64,000 nucleotides of DNA from Saccharopolyspora hirsuta (GCF_008630535.1 NZ_VWPH01000013.1:182478-246477), one strand, 5' to 3'; positions 6,600 to 15,355 are shown, numbered from the stretch's first letter. The notes: a model not told the origin generated them from the letters alone. A program made the numbers and translations.

Positions 6600-8525
6600 T
6601 CAGGCCTCTTCGAGGTCGGACTCCTTCGCGTAGACCCAGCGGTGGTTGTAGGAGATCGGCACGTACGTCTCGCCGCCGATGACCACCTCGTGGTTGTTCG
6701 GGTCGTTCACACCGTCGTAGCCGACGTTGTAGTAGATCGCCCGGCTCGCCCGGCCCGCGACGTACACCTGGCCCTGGGGCAGCTCGTACGGCAGCGGCTT
6801 GATCACCAGGGGGTCGAGCCCGTCCGGGAACTCGTCGGCGTTCGGCAGCGCCATGCCGTAGGTCGGGATGCCGTCGCGGACCGGTGTCACCAGCTCGGCG
6901 TCGTCGGCCGGGGCGGTGTTCACCCCGCCCGGGTCGCGCAGCCACGCCTTCTTGCCGTCGAACCAGAGCGCCAGCCAGTCGCCCCGGCGCTCCGCGACCG
7001 CGTACTGGCGGCCGACGGCGGCCTTCGCCGACCAGTCGTCGATCTTGGTGGTGCCGGGCGAGCCGTCCGGGTGCACCGAGGGCGTGCTGATCAGCGGGGC
7101 GTCGTCGCGCGGCGCGGTGCGCAGGTAGAGGAAGTTCGCGGGCTGCGACGGCAGTTCCCGGCACTCCTCCTTCGGCGGGCACTCGGTCACCACCGGCCGG
7201 TTCGTGTCGAACCGGGGGAAGATCGTCACCACGTCGTCGCCGGTGTCGCCGTCCAGCGGGGCGCCGAGCAGGTTCATGTAGTGCGCCCAGTCCCAGTACG
7301 GGCCCGGGTCGTAGTGCTCGCCGCCCGCCTGCTCCGGCTTGTCCGCGCTCACCTCGTCGTGGCCCACGATGTGCTCGCGGTCCAGCGGGATGTCGTACTT
7401 GTCCGCCAGGTACTTCACCAGCTCCGCCGACGAGCGGTACATCTGCTCGGTGTACCAGGTGCCGCCCTCGGCGGCCCAGCCCTCGTGCTCGATGCCGATG
7501 GAGCGCATGTTGCGGTCCTAGCTGCCCGCGTGCCACGCCATGTCCTTGGTCGGCACCATCTGCGTGACCTGGCCGTCGGAGGAGCGGATCACGTAGTGCG
7601 AGGCCGAGCCGTGCGCCGGGTTCTGGAACGCCGAGATCGTCGACTGGTACGAGGTCTCGGTGTCGTGGATGACGATCGAGCTGATCCGCACGTCCTTCGG
7701 GCGGTTCGCGGTGTCGTAGTTGCCGTACCCGCCGGTCGGGTCCTCCGGGTCGGTCGGCGCGTAGGCGGCCGGGATGTACCGGCAGTCCAGCTCCTCCGGG
7801 CACTCCGGCTTCGGGGCGGTCCGCGCGGCGGTGGCGTCGACCAGACCGGTTCGGGACAGGTCGCGGTCCGGCACCACCTGCGGGATCTTCGCGAACCCGA
7901 CCTGCTGGCCGGTCGACGTGGTGCGGCTGCGCCCGCTGTCGAGCACCTCGTAGACGGAGTCGGCGAACGACCTCGCGCCGCTGGCCTGCGGGCTGCCGCT
8001 GAGCTCCGCGACGGCCGGGTACCAGCCGCCGAGGGTGTTCGGCAGCTGGCCGCCGCCCAGCTGCTTGGCGCGTTCGGCCAGCAGCGCGGCACCGGCCCGG
8101 ATGTTCTGCGCCGGGTCGCGCTTGACCTGCTCCGGCGGCAGGTCCACGAGCTCGGCGGCCTCGGCCAGCGTGTGCAGGCTGGGGTGGTCGGCGAGCTTCT
8201 TCAGCCGCGGGTTCTCGCGGCGCAGCTCCTCGAAGTCGACCTCCGTGAGGTGCATGGGGCCGTAGCCGCCCGCTCGGCTCTGCTCGCCGCGGTGGTCCTC
8301 CCACCTGGTGAGCTGGTAGGAGGTGGCCAGCAGCAGGGGCGCCGGGACGCCGAACTCGGCGGCGGCCGACTCGAAGGCCTGCTGCTCGGCGGAGCGGGGT
8401 TCGGTCGCGGCGGTGCCGACGGCGGGCTGGGCGGCGGCCAGCAGCCCGGCGGCCGCGACCGCCACCGCGGCAGCCCGCCACCAGTGGGGTTTCCGGGTGG
8501 TTAAGGTTCTCGATACCTCGCACAT
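6600..8525 (-). pseudogene. Secreted N-acetylmuramoyl-L-alanine amidase interrupted by an in-frame TAG
   Basis: Would encode 641 aa with a signal peptide (about residues 18-42, WRAAAVAVAAAGLLAAAQPA), an N-terminal lysozyme/transglycosylase-like helical domain (FGVPAPLLLATSYQ...GPMHLT), an Amidase_2 zinc domain (SIVIHDTE, His about 287; IVGHDEV; YDPGPYWDW) and a C-terminal SH3-like region. Codon 336 is TAG (+ strand 7518-7520, CTA) exactly where relatives have a residue, usually aromatic, before SIGIEHEG; a TGG-to-TAG change is the simplest cause. The downstream frame stays open and coding to 6600, so the damage is recent, or the base call is wrong. A truncated 335-aa product would lack the second and third zinc ligands. 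Confidence 0.8.
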
Positions 8526-8628
8526 TCCATCGCGAACGTCCTCAGTGGAGGGAGGGCGTCACTCGGGCCGGTCTTCGGTGCTCACCTCGTGCACGGAACC
8601 CGAGCCCCGGAGGGTTCACCGGCGTGCC

Positions 8629-8659
8629 TTGACTTCGAGCGCTGTCGAGGTTCCACGAT
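8629..8659 (+). promoter_or_regulatory. MerR-type promoter with 19-bp spacer
   Basis: -35 TTGACT (8629-8634) and -10 CACGAT (8654-8659) are 19 bases apart, with an imperfect dyad (ACTTCGAGCG...TCGAGGT) in the spacer. This is the layout of MerR-family activated promoters. The ATG of the SnoaL remnant is 6 bases past the -10, so the transcript would be leaderless or nearly so. Confidence 0.6.
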
Positions 8660-8665
8660 CGGTGC

Positions 8666-8770
8666 ATGTCAGTGGAACAGGTGCTCAGCGGGTTGCAGCG
8701 GGCGTGGAACGCCGGTGATGCTTCGGTGTTCGCCGAGCACTTCGACGAGTTCGCGCGGGGCGGTGCCTAG
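8666..8770 (+). pseudogene. Truncated SnoaL-like (SgcJ/EcaC-type) protein remnant
   Basis: 34 codons only: MSVEQVLSGLQRAWNAGD and a short tail ending at TAG 8768-8770. LQRAWNAGDASVFAEHF is the conserved first helix of SnoaL-like SgcJ/EcaC proteins, which normally run to about 130 aa. The remaining domain is missing and the convergent flavoprotein gene begins at its stop (shared CTAG). A MerR-type promoter in front is still intact. I read it as a deletion remnant. Confidence 0.6.
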
Positions 8771-9309
8771 CCGGTGATGCGCTCGACGGTGTCGAGGGCT
8801 TCGGACCAGGGGATGCCGGGCGCGCTCCCGCTGCGCGGTCCGTGCGCCGCGAACTGGTCGTCGAGCAGGAGGTGGACCTCGGCGGCGCGCAGGGCGTCCA
8901 CGTGGGACTGCCAGGCCGGGTGCCGGACCTGCGTCGCGTTGATCTTCGGGAACACCACCACGGGCAGGCCCGGCGTGCCGATGGCCTCGCCGAGCGTGGT
9001 CAGGGCCTGGTTGTCGGCGATGCCGAGCGCGAGCTTGACGACGGTGTTCGCCGTCGCGGGGCACACCAGGTAGCAGTCGATGTCCGGGTGCGGCCGCCCC
9101 TCCCCGGGCAACCGCGGCTCGACCCGGCACGGCAACCCGGTGACCTGCGCGATCCGCTCCACCTCACCGATCTCCCGCAACCAACCACCGGCCGTCGGGG
9201 TCAACGTCACGGCCACCTGCCAACCGCGCTCGACGGCTGGCTCGACGAGCTCGGTCCGGAGCTTCTCCACCCCGCCCGCCGCGCAACCGATCACCCCGAG
9301 AGTCCGCAT
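8767..9309 (-). CDS. Flavoprotein of the HFCD (phosphopantothenoylcysteine decarboxylase-like) family
   Basis: 180 aa. The N-terminal strand MRTLGVIGCAAGG and the motif CPATANTVVKLALGIADN match the FMN-binding Rossmann-like HFCD fold, found in phosphopantothenoylcysteine decarboxylase, EpiD and related enzymes. Stand-alone actinobacterial members have no assigned substrate. The gene is monocistronic and ends in a CTAG shared with the SnoaL remnant on the other strand. Confidence 0.8.
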   Translation of the reverse strand: MRTLGVIGCAAGGVEKLRTELVEPAVERGWQVAVTLTPTAGGWLREIGEVERIAQVTGLPCRVEPRLPGEGRPHPDIDCYLVCPATANTVVKLALGIADNQALTTLGEAIGTPGLPVVVFPKINATQVRHPAWQSHVDALRAAEVHLLLDDQFAAHGPRSGSAPGIPWSEALDTVERITG

Positions 9310-9348
9310 CGCCCCAGTATGCCGGAGCCCGTGCCGCCTTCCGCGTCC

Positions 9349-9388
9349 GTGAGCACTTTCCGGGGCTATAGCCCCACAAAGTGCTCAC
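9349..9388. terminator. Two-tier hairpin (GTGAGC...GCTCAC type)
   Basis: GTGAGCACTTT (9349-9359) pairs with AAAGTGCTCAC (9378-9388), with an inner GGGGC/GCCCC stem. It lies downstream of the TetR gene and upstream of the flavoprotein gene on the minus strand. The same general design recurs at 36191-36226. Confidence 0.75.
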
Positions 9389-9406
9389 TGGCAGCACCGG
9401 AATTCG

Positions 9407-10006
9407 CTACGCCAGGCCTGCGGTGAGGTCGCGCATGCAGCGCACCGCGAGGTCCGCGACCGTCTGCTCCGCCGCGTCGGGGTCCATCGCGGCCCAGGTC
9501 TCGACCGCCACGCGGATCGCCGTGGTGGCCGCTGCTGCGGTCAGGCGGACCCGGAGGTCGGTCGGCTCCGCGCCGGTGCGCTGGGCGAGGAGCGGCAGCA
9601 GCTCCTGCTCCGAGTCCTGGTTCACCGTCGCCCACACCGCGCGCAGCGCCGGGTCGTCGGTCGCGGCGCGGAGGAGACCGCGGGTCCACGCGAGGGAGCC
9701 GACGTCGTCGGCGTCGCGGACGGTCATCGCGCGCTCCGCCGCCCGCTCCAGGGCTTCCGGCAGCGGGACGTCGCGGGGTGTTTCGGCAAGCAGGTCCTGC
9801 CAGCGCCGGGCGCCGAAGTTCAGCAGCGGCGCCACGGAGTCCTGCTTGGTGCGGAAGTAGCGGTAGAAGGTGCGGAGGCTCACGCCCGCCCGCTCCGCGA
9901 TCGACTCGGCCGTCGTGCCGTCGGAGCCGCGCTCGGCGAACAGCGCGGCGGCGGCTCGGGCGATCTCCAGCTGGGTGGCCGCCTTGCGGCGCTCGGTGAG
10001 GCTCAC
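9407..10006 (-). CDS. TetR-family transcriptional regulator
   Basis: 199 aa. The HTH is at about residues 30-52 (TTAESIAERAGVSLRTFYRYF), the canonical TetR_N pattern, with a helical ligand domain after it. It is divergent from an SDR gene with an 81-bp gap that carries a palindromic operator (10032-10054), so it very likely represses that SDR and itself. The ligand is unknown. Confidence 0.9.
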   Translation of the reverse strand: MSLTERRKAATQLEIARAAAALFAERGSDGTTAESIAERAGVSLRTFYRYFRTKQDSVAPLLNFGARRWQDLLAETPRDVPLPEALERAAERAMTVRDADDVGSLAWTRGLLRAATDDPALRAVWATVNQDSEQELLPLLAQRTGAEPTDLRVRLTAAAATTAIRVAVETWAAMDPDAAEQTVADLAVRCMRDLTAGLA

Positions 10007-10031
10007 ACCCCCAGTCTAGGAACAAACTGCC

Positions 10032-10054
10032 TATGTGGCACGTTGTGCCATATA
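10032..10054. promoter_or_regulatory. TetR operator palindrome
   Basis: TATGTGGCAC (10032-10041) and GTGCCATATA (10045-10054) form a 9-of-10 inverted repeat with 3-base centre, midway between the divergent TetR and SDR starts. A second small dyad GACAC/GTGTC follows at 10055-10067. Confidence 0.75.
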
Positions 10055-10087
10055 GACACGATGTGTCGACGAGGGAAGGGGACAGTC

Positions 10088-10852
10088 ATGGAACGCTTCG
10101 CGGGACGCCGGGTGCTGATCACGGGCGCGGGCTCGGGCATCGGCCGGGCCACGGTGCAGCGGATCCTCGCCGAGGGCGGGCGGGTCGTCGCGCTCGACCG
10201 CAACGAGGAGGGGCTGGCCGCGACCGCGGCCGGGGCGGCGGAGAACGCCGAGCGCCTGACCACGATGGTGGTCGACATCGCCGACGAGGCCGCGGTGCGC
10301 GCGGGCGTGGCCGACGCGGTGGCCGAGCTGGGCGGGCTGGACGTGCTGGTCAACGCGGCGGGCGTCCTGCGCTCGGCGCACACCCACGAGACCACGCTGG
10401 AGTTCTGGAACGCGATCCTGCAGGTCAACCTGACCGGCACGTTCCTGGTGACCAGGGAGGCGCTGCCCGCGCTGCTGGAGTCCGGGCGCGGCGTCGTGAT
10501 CAACTTCAGCTCGACCTCGGCGAGCTTCGCGCACCCCTACATGGCCGCCTACGCCGCGTCCAAGGGCGGGATCCAGTCGTTCACGCACGTGCTGGCCAGC
10601 GAGTACGCCAGCCGGGGCCTCCGCGCGGTCGCGGTGGCGCCCGGCTCGATCAGCAGCGACATGACCACCGGACGCGGACCCGGCCTGCCCGAGGACGCCG
10701 ACATGAGCCTGTTCGCCAAGCTCTCCCCGGCGATCATGCGCGGCATGGCGCCGCCGGAGACCGTCGCGGGGCTGGTCGCCGCGCTGGCCTCCGACGACGG
10801 CGCGTTCGTCACCGGCACCGAGCTGCGCATCGACGGCGGAACCCACATGTGA
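10088..10852 (+). CDS. SDR family oxidoreductase
   Basis: 254 aa. The cofactor motif TGAGSGIG, NAAG (about residue 86) and catalytic YAASK (about 155-159) are present. ATG 10088 is preceded by GGAAGGGGA and matches homologue starts; the earlier ATG at 10043 lies in the operator. It is the presumed target of the divergent TetR. Substrate cannot be told; the family includes 3-oxoacyl-ACP reductases and sugar/steroid dehydrogenases. Confidence 0.88.
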   Translation: MERFAGRRVLITGAGSGIGRATVQRILAEGGRVVALDRNEEGLAATAAGAAENAERLTTMVVDIADEAAVRAGVADAVAELGGLDVLVNAAGVLRSAHTHETTLEFWNAILQVNLTGTFLVTREALPALLESGRGVVINFSSTSASFAHPYMAAYAASKGGIQSFTHVLASEYASRGLRAVAVAPGSISSDMTTGRGPGLPEDADMSLFAKLSPAIMRGMAPPETVAGLVAALASDDGAFVTGTELRIDGGTHM

Positions 10853-10920
10853 TCCGCCCGCGACGAGTTCTCGCCCGCCGACGGGTCAACCTGGGCAGGA
10901 CGCGAAACTCAGGAGGAGCT

Positions 10921-12078
10921 GTGGGGTTTTCCGGAGCGAGGTTGGCGCGGTTGCGGCGCGTGCTGTCCGGCCACGTGGACAGCGGGGCGATGCCCGGCCT
11001 GGTGGCCGCGGTGAGCAGGGGCGGTGAGACGCACGTCGAGGTGATCGGCGCGCAGTCGTTCGGCGGCCCGCCGATGCGCCGCGACTCGATCTTCCGCATC
11101 GCCTCCATGACCAAGCCGATCACCGCCGCGGCGGCGCTGATCCTGGTGGAGGAGTGCGCGCTGCGGCTGGACGACCCGGTCGACCCGCTGCTGCCGGAGC
11201 TCGCCGACCGCCGGGTCCTGGCGAAGCTTGACGGACCGCTGACCGACACGGTCCCCGCGAACCGGCCGATCACCCCGCGCGACCTGCTGACCTTCCGCTC
11301 CGGCCTGGGCTACGTCCCGGGCGAACCGCCGATCTTCCAGGCGCTGGCCGAAGCGGGGCTGGCACCGGGACCGGGCAACCCGGAGCTGCCGGTGGCGGAG
11401 TGGATGCGATGCCTCGGCGAGCTCCCGCTGGCCCACCAGCCGGGCGAGCAGTGGCTCTACCACACGGGATCCGACGTCCTGGGCGTGCTGATCGAGCGGG
11501 CGGCGGGCCAGCCGTTCCCGGAGTTCCTGCGGGAGCGGATCTTCGACCCGCTGGGCATGCGCGACACCGCCTTCCACGTGCCCGCCGACCAGGCCCACCG
11601 GCTGACCGCCAGCTACGAAGCCGGTCCCTCCGGCGAGCTGGTGCTGCGCGACGACCCGCGCGCGACCCCGCCGAGCTTCCCGGCAGGCGGCAGCGGCCTG
11701 GTGTCGACCGTCGACGACTACCTGGCATTCTACCGGATGCTCCTGAACGGAGGCCGCAGCGGCCCGCACCGCGTCCTGTCCCGGGCGGCGGTCGAGCTGA
11801 TGCGCACCGACCACCTCACCGAACACCAGAAGCGGCAGGCGGAACCGCTGCTGGACGCCGCAACCGGCTGGGCCTTCGGCCACGCGGTGATCACCCGCCG
11901 CACGGGCATGCACTCCCCGGGCACGCAGACCTGGTCGGGAGGCCTCGGCACGACGGCGTTCGCGGACCCGGCCGAAGACCTGCTCGGAGTCCTCCTCACC
12001 CAACGAGCCATGGACTCCGCCGGACTCCCCGGCCACTTCACGGACTTCACCACCACGACCTACCAAGCCCTGGACTGA
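10921..12078 (+). CDS. Serine hydrolase, beta-lactamase/EstB-like family
   Basis: 385 aa. GTG 10921 follows AGGAGGAGCT. The nucleophile motif SMTK (S-x-x-K) is at about residues 64-67 and the second catalytic Tyr is in LYHTGSD (about 180). A C-terminal WSGGLG replaces the classical KTG. These are marks of class C beta-lactamase-like esterases that act on esters or D-peptides; there is no signal peptide, so a cytoplasmic esterase is more likely than an antibiotic-degrading enzyme. Probably co-transcribed with the SDR 68 bases upstream. Confidence 0.85.
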   Translation: MGFSGARLARLRRVLSGHVDSGAMPGLVAAVSRGGETHVEVIGAQSFGGPPMRRDSIFRIASMTKPITAAAALILVEECALRLDDPVDPLLPELADRRVLAKLDGPLTDTVPANRPITPRDLLTFRSGLGYVPGEPPIFQALAEAGLAPGPGNPELPVAEWMRCLGELPLAHQPGEQWLYHTGSDVLGVLIERAAGQPFPEFLRERIFDPLGMRDTAFHVPADQAHRLTASYEAGPSGELVLRDDPRATPPSFPAGGSGLVSTVDDYLAFYRMLLNGGRSGPHRVLSRAAVELMRTDHLTEHQKRQAEPLLDAATGWAFGHAVITRRTGMHSPGTQTWSGGLGTTAFADPAEDLLGVLLTQRAMDSAGLPGHFTDFTTTTYQALD

Positions 12079-12080
12079 GC

Positions 12081-12126
12081 GTCGTGAGCGCGCAACAGCG
12101 TCCAAGCACGGTTCCGCACTCACGCC
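12081..12126. terminator. Imperfect 46-base palindrome, copy 1 of a dispersed terminator element
   Basis: Starts GTCGTGAGCGCG and ends CGCACTCACG. It aligns over its full 46 bases with the perfect palindrome at 62583-62630 (about 36 identical positions). Both lie between convergent genes. Confidence 0.65.
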
Positions 12127-12132
12127 GGGAAC

Positions 12133-12990
12133 TCACACCCGGTGCTCGGGGGCCGCGCGGGTCCCGCCCCGGGCGACGTGGTCGAGCAGGGTCAGCGCGT
12201 CGTGGTCGGGGGTGCCCGGTTCGGCCTGGTAGACGATGATGCGCTGGTCCGTGCCGGACACCGCCAGCACCTCGTAGGTCAGCGCGATCCGGCCCACCGC
12301 GGGGTGGTCGAACTCCTTGACCCCGACGGACTTCGGCTGCACCTCGTGCCGCGCCCACATCGCCGGGAACTCCTCGCTCTTGACCGTCAGCTCCTCGACC
12401 AGCGCCCGCAGCCGCTGATCGTCCGGGTTGTCGCCGAAGGTCGCGCGCAGGTCGGCCACGGTGTTCTGCGCCATCTCGGCCCACCGCACCATCAGCGTCC
12501 GCGCGCTGGGGTGCAGGAACAGGTAGCGCGTGGTGTTGCGCCGCGAGGCGGGCCACTGGTCGATGCCCGAGAGCAGCGCCAGCCCGGTCGGGTTCGCGGC
12601 CACCACGTCGTTGCAGCGGTTCAGCACGTACGCGGGCGAGTCGAGCGAGTCGAGCAGCCGCAGCACGCTCGGGCGGACCGATTCGACCTCCGGCTGCTCC
12701 GGGGGCCGCGCGCCCGAAGCGTGCCGGGCGAGGTTGTGCAGGTGCTGGTGCTCGGTGGCGTCGAGCAGCAGCGCCCGCGCGAGCGCGTCCAGCACGGCAT
12801 CGCTCGGGTGGCGCTCGCGGCCCTGCTCCAGCCGCGTGTAGTAGTCCGCGCTGATCCCGGTGATGGCGGCGACCTCCTCGCGCCGCAACCCCGGAGTCCG
12901 GCGCACTCCGGGACCGGCCGGAATGCCGACTTCGTCCGGCTTGCGGCGTGCGCGGCACGCCTTGAGGAAGGTGCCCAGCTCGGTGCTCAC
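12133..12990 (-). CDS. XRE regulator with MmyB-like ligand-binding domain
   Basis: 285 aa. The HTH GLRREEVAAITGISADYYTR is at about residues 33-52, followed by the MmyB-like PAS-type domain (PAYVLNRCNDVVAANPTG; AEMAQNTVADLRA; ...WARHEVQ). In actinobacteria such regulators generally stand divergent to an oxidoreductase they control; here the partner is an aldo/keto reductase and the gap holds a perfect dyad. ATG 12990 gives the usual family N-terminus. Confidence 0.88.
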   Translation of the reverse strand: MSTELGTFLKACRARRKPDEVGIPAGPGVRRTPGLRREEVAAITGISADYYTRLEQGRERHPSDAVLDALARALLLDATEHQHLHNLARHASGARPPEQPEVESVRPSVLRLLDSLDSPAYVLNRCNDVVAANPTGLALLSGIDQWPASRRNTTRYLFLHPSARTLMVRWAEMAQNTVADLRATFGDNPDDQRLRALVEELTVKSEEFPAMWARHEVQPKSVGVKEFDHPAVGRIALTYEVLAVSGTDQRIIVYQAEPGTPDHDALTLLDHVARGGTRAAPEHRV

Positions 12991-13014
12991 CTCCCGATGC
13001 TGCCACGAGCCCAG

Positions 13015-13035
13015 CCTGGGTGTGCCACACCCAGG
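13015..13035. promoter_or_regulatory. Perfect 21-base operator palindrome
   Basis: CCTGGGTGTG (13015-13024), one central C, then CACACCCAGG (13026-13035), perfect over 10 bp per arm. It lies between the divergent MmyB-type regulator (start 12990) and AKR (start 13106), 24 bases from the regulator start. Confidence 0.8.
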
Positions 13036-13105
13036 AGAAGCGCGACCTGCCGCGCGGCGCCGAACCCGGCGACGATCGGAGACGACCGACGAACGGGAGG
13101 ACGAG

Positions 13106-14104
13106 ATGACGTTGCAGCAGGTTCAGCTGGGTTCCGGACCCGCGGTGGGCGCGCAGGGCCTCGGCTGCATGGGGATGAGCGAGTTCTACGGCCCCACCGA
13201 CCAGGACGAGGCCCGGCGCACGCTGGAGCACGCGCTGGACCGCGGCGTGACCCTGTTCGACACCGCCGACATCTACGGGATGGGCGCCAACGAGGAGTTC
13301 CTGTCGCCGTTCGTGCGGGCCCACCGCGACCAGGTGGTGATCGCGACCAAGTTCGGCCTGGTCCGCAAGGCCGACGACCCGCACTACCGCGGGTTCCGGG
13401 GCGACGCGGCCTACGTCCGCGCGGCGGCGGAGGCGAGCCTGCGGCGGCTCGGCGTCGACGAGATCGACCTCTACTACATGCACCGCCGCGACCTGTCGGT
13501 GCCGATCGAGGAGACGGTCGGCGCGATGGCCGAGCTGGTCGCCGAGGGCAAGGTCCGCCACCTCGGCCTGTCCGAGGTGACCGGCGCCGAGATCCGCGCG
13601 GCGCACGCGGTGCACCCGATCGCGGCGGTGCAGAGCGAGTGGTCGGTGTTCAACCGCGACGTGGAGAACACGGCGGTCCCGGCAGCAGCGGAACTCGGTG
13701 TGGCCCTGGTCCCGTACTCGCCGCTCGGCCGGGGATTCCTGACGGGAGCCTTCGCGGCGGCGGAGCAGCTGTCGGACACCGACTTCCGCCGGAACTTCCC
13801 GCAGTACTCCGGCGAGAACGCGGCCCGGAACGCAGAACTCCTGCAACCGCTCCGAGAAGTCGCCGACCGCCACGGCGCAACGATGGCTCAGGTGGCCCTC
13901 GCCTGGCTGCACGCCCAGCAGGGCGGCGGCCTCACGGTGGTCCCGATCCCCGGAACCCGCCGCCGCACCCGCCTGGACGAGAACCTGGCAGCGGCGAACC
14001 TGACCCTCACCCCAGCAGACCTGGAAGCCCTGGAACCGATCTCAGCCCAGGTCGAGGGCACCCGCTACCCAGACATGACCTTCACCGCAGCAGCCCGCGA
14101 GTAA
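13106..14104 (+). CDS. Aldo/keto reductase
   Basis: 332 aa. The catalytic tetrad of the AKR fold can be seen: Asp and Tyr in LFDTADIYG (about residues 49-57), Lys in VVIATKFG, His in YYMHRRD. The C-terminal cofactor region VVPIPGTRRRTRLDEN is typical. ATG 13106 follows GGGAGG. It is related to the YajO/Tas-type AKRs. Presumed target of the divergent MmyB-type regulator. Confidence 0.9.
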   Translation: MTLQQVQLGSGPAVGAQGLGCMGMSEFYGPTDQDEARRTLEHALDRGVTLFDTADIYGMGANEEFLSPFVRAHRDQVVIATKFGLVRKADDPHYRGFRGDAAYVRAAAEASLRRLGVDEIDLYYMHRRDLSVPIEETVGAMAELVAEGKVRHLGLSEVTGAEIRAAHAVHPIAAVQSEWSVFNRDVENTAVPAAAELGVALVPYSPLGRGFLTGAFAAAEQLSDTDFRRNFPQYSGENAARNAELLQPLREVADRHGATMAQVALAWLHAQQGGGLTVVPIPGTRRRTRLDENLAAANLTLTPADLEALEPISAQVEGTRYPDMTFTAAARE

Positions 14105-14250
14105 CACCCGAGCCCCGGCAAAGCCCGGCCGTGCGTCGTGGAGGTGCCAGTTCCGCCTAAACCTGGCACCCCACCCGGTCAGTTACAGCCAAAACCGGCG
14201 CACCACCCCACGACGACTGAGCCAGAACCCTGCGAGGGGTGGTGACGTCC

Positions 14251-14366
14251 GCAATTTCGATTGAAATTGCAACACCACGCAAAGCAACAACCCACCGCTT
14301 CGAACCCAAACCCAACCACGCACGCAACGGCACCTCTCCCCACCAACCCACCCGGCTATCACCACC
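14251..14366. repeat. 116-bp intergenic repeat, copy A
   Basis: Begins with the palindrome 14251-14270 (GCAATTTC-GATT-GAAATTGC) and continues through CACCACGCAAAGCAAC and CACCGCTTCGAACCC to CCCGGCTATCACCACC. It matches 18709-18825 almost base for base. It lies between convergent genes (AKR on plus, flavin oxidoreductase on minus). The rest of 14105-14395 has no gene; plus-strand sequence is C-rich and G-poor. Confidence 0.8.
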
Positions 14367-14395
14367 GATCCCCAGGCAAGAGAAGCCCCGCGCGG

Positions 14396-15295
14396 TCAAC
14401 CCCCGGGTTCCGCCACGACCAGCCGCCGCGCCTCACCGAGGAGGTCGCAGGCGCGATGCCAGTCGCCGCTCACCGCGACCGCCACCTTCTCCACCCCCAC
14501 CTCCGCGTACGCCGCCAACTGCTCCGCCACCTGCCCCGGGGTCCCGGCGACGACGCACCCCTGCGCCGCCTCGACCGAAATCCCGAAGGTGCCCGCGATC
14601 TCACGCGCCAAGCTCGGGCCCAACGTCGGGTCCGGCCGCTTGGTGAGCGCGCAGTGGACCACGGTCGCCAGCCGGGGCACCGGGCGGCCCTGCTCCTCGG
14701 CGAGCTCCCGGAGCAGGTCGGACTTGGCGCGGATCTCCGCCGGGCTCTGCAGGGCGGCCAGCCACCCGTCGCCGTACCGGGCCGCCCGGCGCAGCGCGGC
14801 GCGCGAGGTCCCGCCGATCCACACCGGCGGCGCGGGCGCCGCCGGGGCGAGCTGGGCGGTCGTCCCGTCCGGCAGGTCCGTCGGCTCACCGGCCAGCAGC
14901 GACGGCAGGAGCTGCAGGAACTCGTCGGTGCGCGCGCCGCGCGTGGTCGGGTCGAGGCCGACGGCGTCCCAACCGCTGTCGTGGTCGCCGACACCGACGC
15001 CGAGGTGCAGCCGGTCGCCGCCGGTCAGGTGCTGCAGGGTCGCGATCTGCTTGGCGGCGCAGACGTGCGAGCGCAGCGCGGGCAGGTACACGGCGAAGCC
15101 GATGTCGATGCACTCGGTCACCGCCGCCGCGGTCGCCAGCACCAGCATGCCGTCCAGCACCGGGACGCCGCGGGCCAGGTGGTCGCCGCACCACAGGGAG
15201 TCCAGCTCGGCGTCCACCGCGTGGTAGGCGGCCTCCCGGATCTCCACCTTCGGAAGCTCCACGTGCGGCAGGAAGATTCCGATGTCGATAGCCAT
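14396..15295 (-). CDS. Luciferase-like (LLM) flavin/F420-dependent oxidoreductase
   Basis: 299 aa. A luciferase-like TIM barrel: MAIDIGIFLPH start, LWCGDHLARG at about residue 34, LGVGVGDHD at about 98 and PVWIGGTSRAALRRAARYGDG at about 155. The last motif is the cofactor loop of F420/FMN-dependent members. Homologues use F420 or FMN on unknown substrates. A MerR-type promoter with 19-bp spacer lies just upstream (15325-15355), so transcription is probably activated by a MerR regulator encoded elsewhere. Confidence 0.88.
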   Translation of the reverse strand: MAIDIGIFLPHVELPKVEIREAAYHAVDAELDSLWCGDHLARGVPVLDGMLVLATAAAVTECIDIGFAVYLPALRSHVCAAKQIATLQHLTGGDRLHLGVGVGDHDSGWDAVGLDPTTRGARTDEFLQLLPSLLAGEPTDLPDGTTAQLAPAAPAPPVWIGGTSRAALRRAARYGDGWLAALQSPAEIRAKSDLLRELAEEQGRPVPRLATVVHCALTKRPDPTLGPSLAREIAGTFGISVEAAQGCVVAGTPGQVAEQLAAYAEVGVEKVAVAVSGDWHRACDLLGEARRLVVAEPGG

Positions 15296-15324
15296 CTGCT
15301 GCTCCTGGGGTCGCTGCTCCCCTC

Positions 15325-15355
15325 AGCGTCGGACTTGGAGCGCGCTGGAGGTCAA
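15325..15355 (-). promoter_or_regulatory. MerR-type promoter of the LLM oxidoreductase gene
   Basis: On the minus strand, -35 TTGACC (15350-15355) and -10 GACGCT (15325-15330) are separated by 19 bases that contain a dyad around AGCGCGCT. The over-long spacer with dyad is diagnostic of MerR-activated promoters. The -35 overlaps the stop of aroQ. Confidence 0.65.

Noticed and set aside
7518..7520. TAG in amidase as pyrrolysine or programmed read-through codon
   Set aside because: No pylT/S or read-through signal is seen, and the family needs no special residue at that site; mutation or base-call error is simpler.
6642..8504. 620-aa plus-strand open frame opposite the amidase gene
   Set aside because: Low-complexity Val/Arg/Gly composition and no start signal; the minus strand encodes a clear amidase, so this is a shadow even though the minus frame has a TAG.
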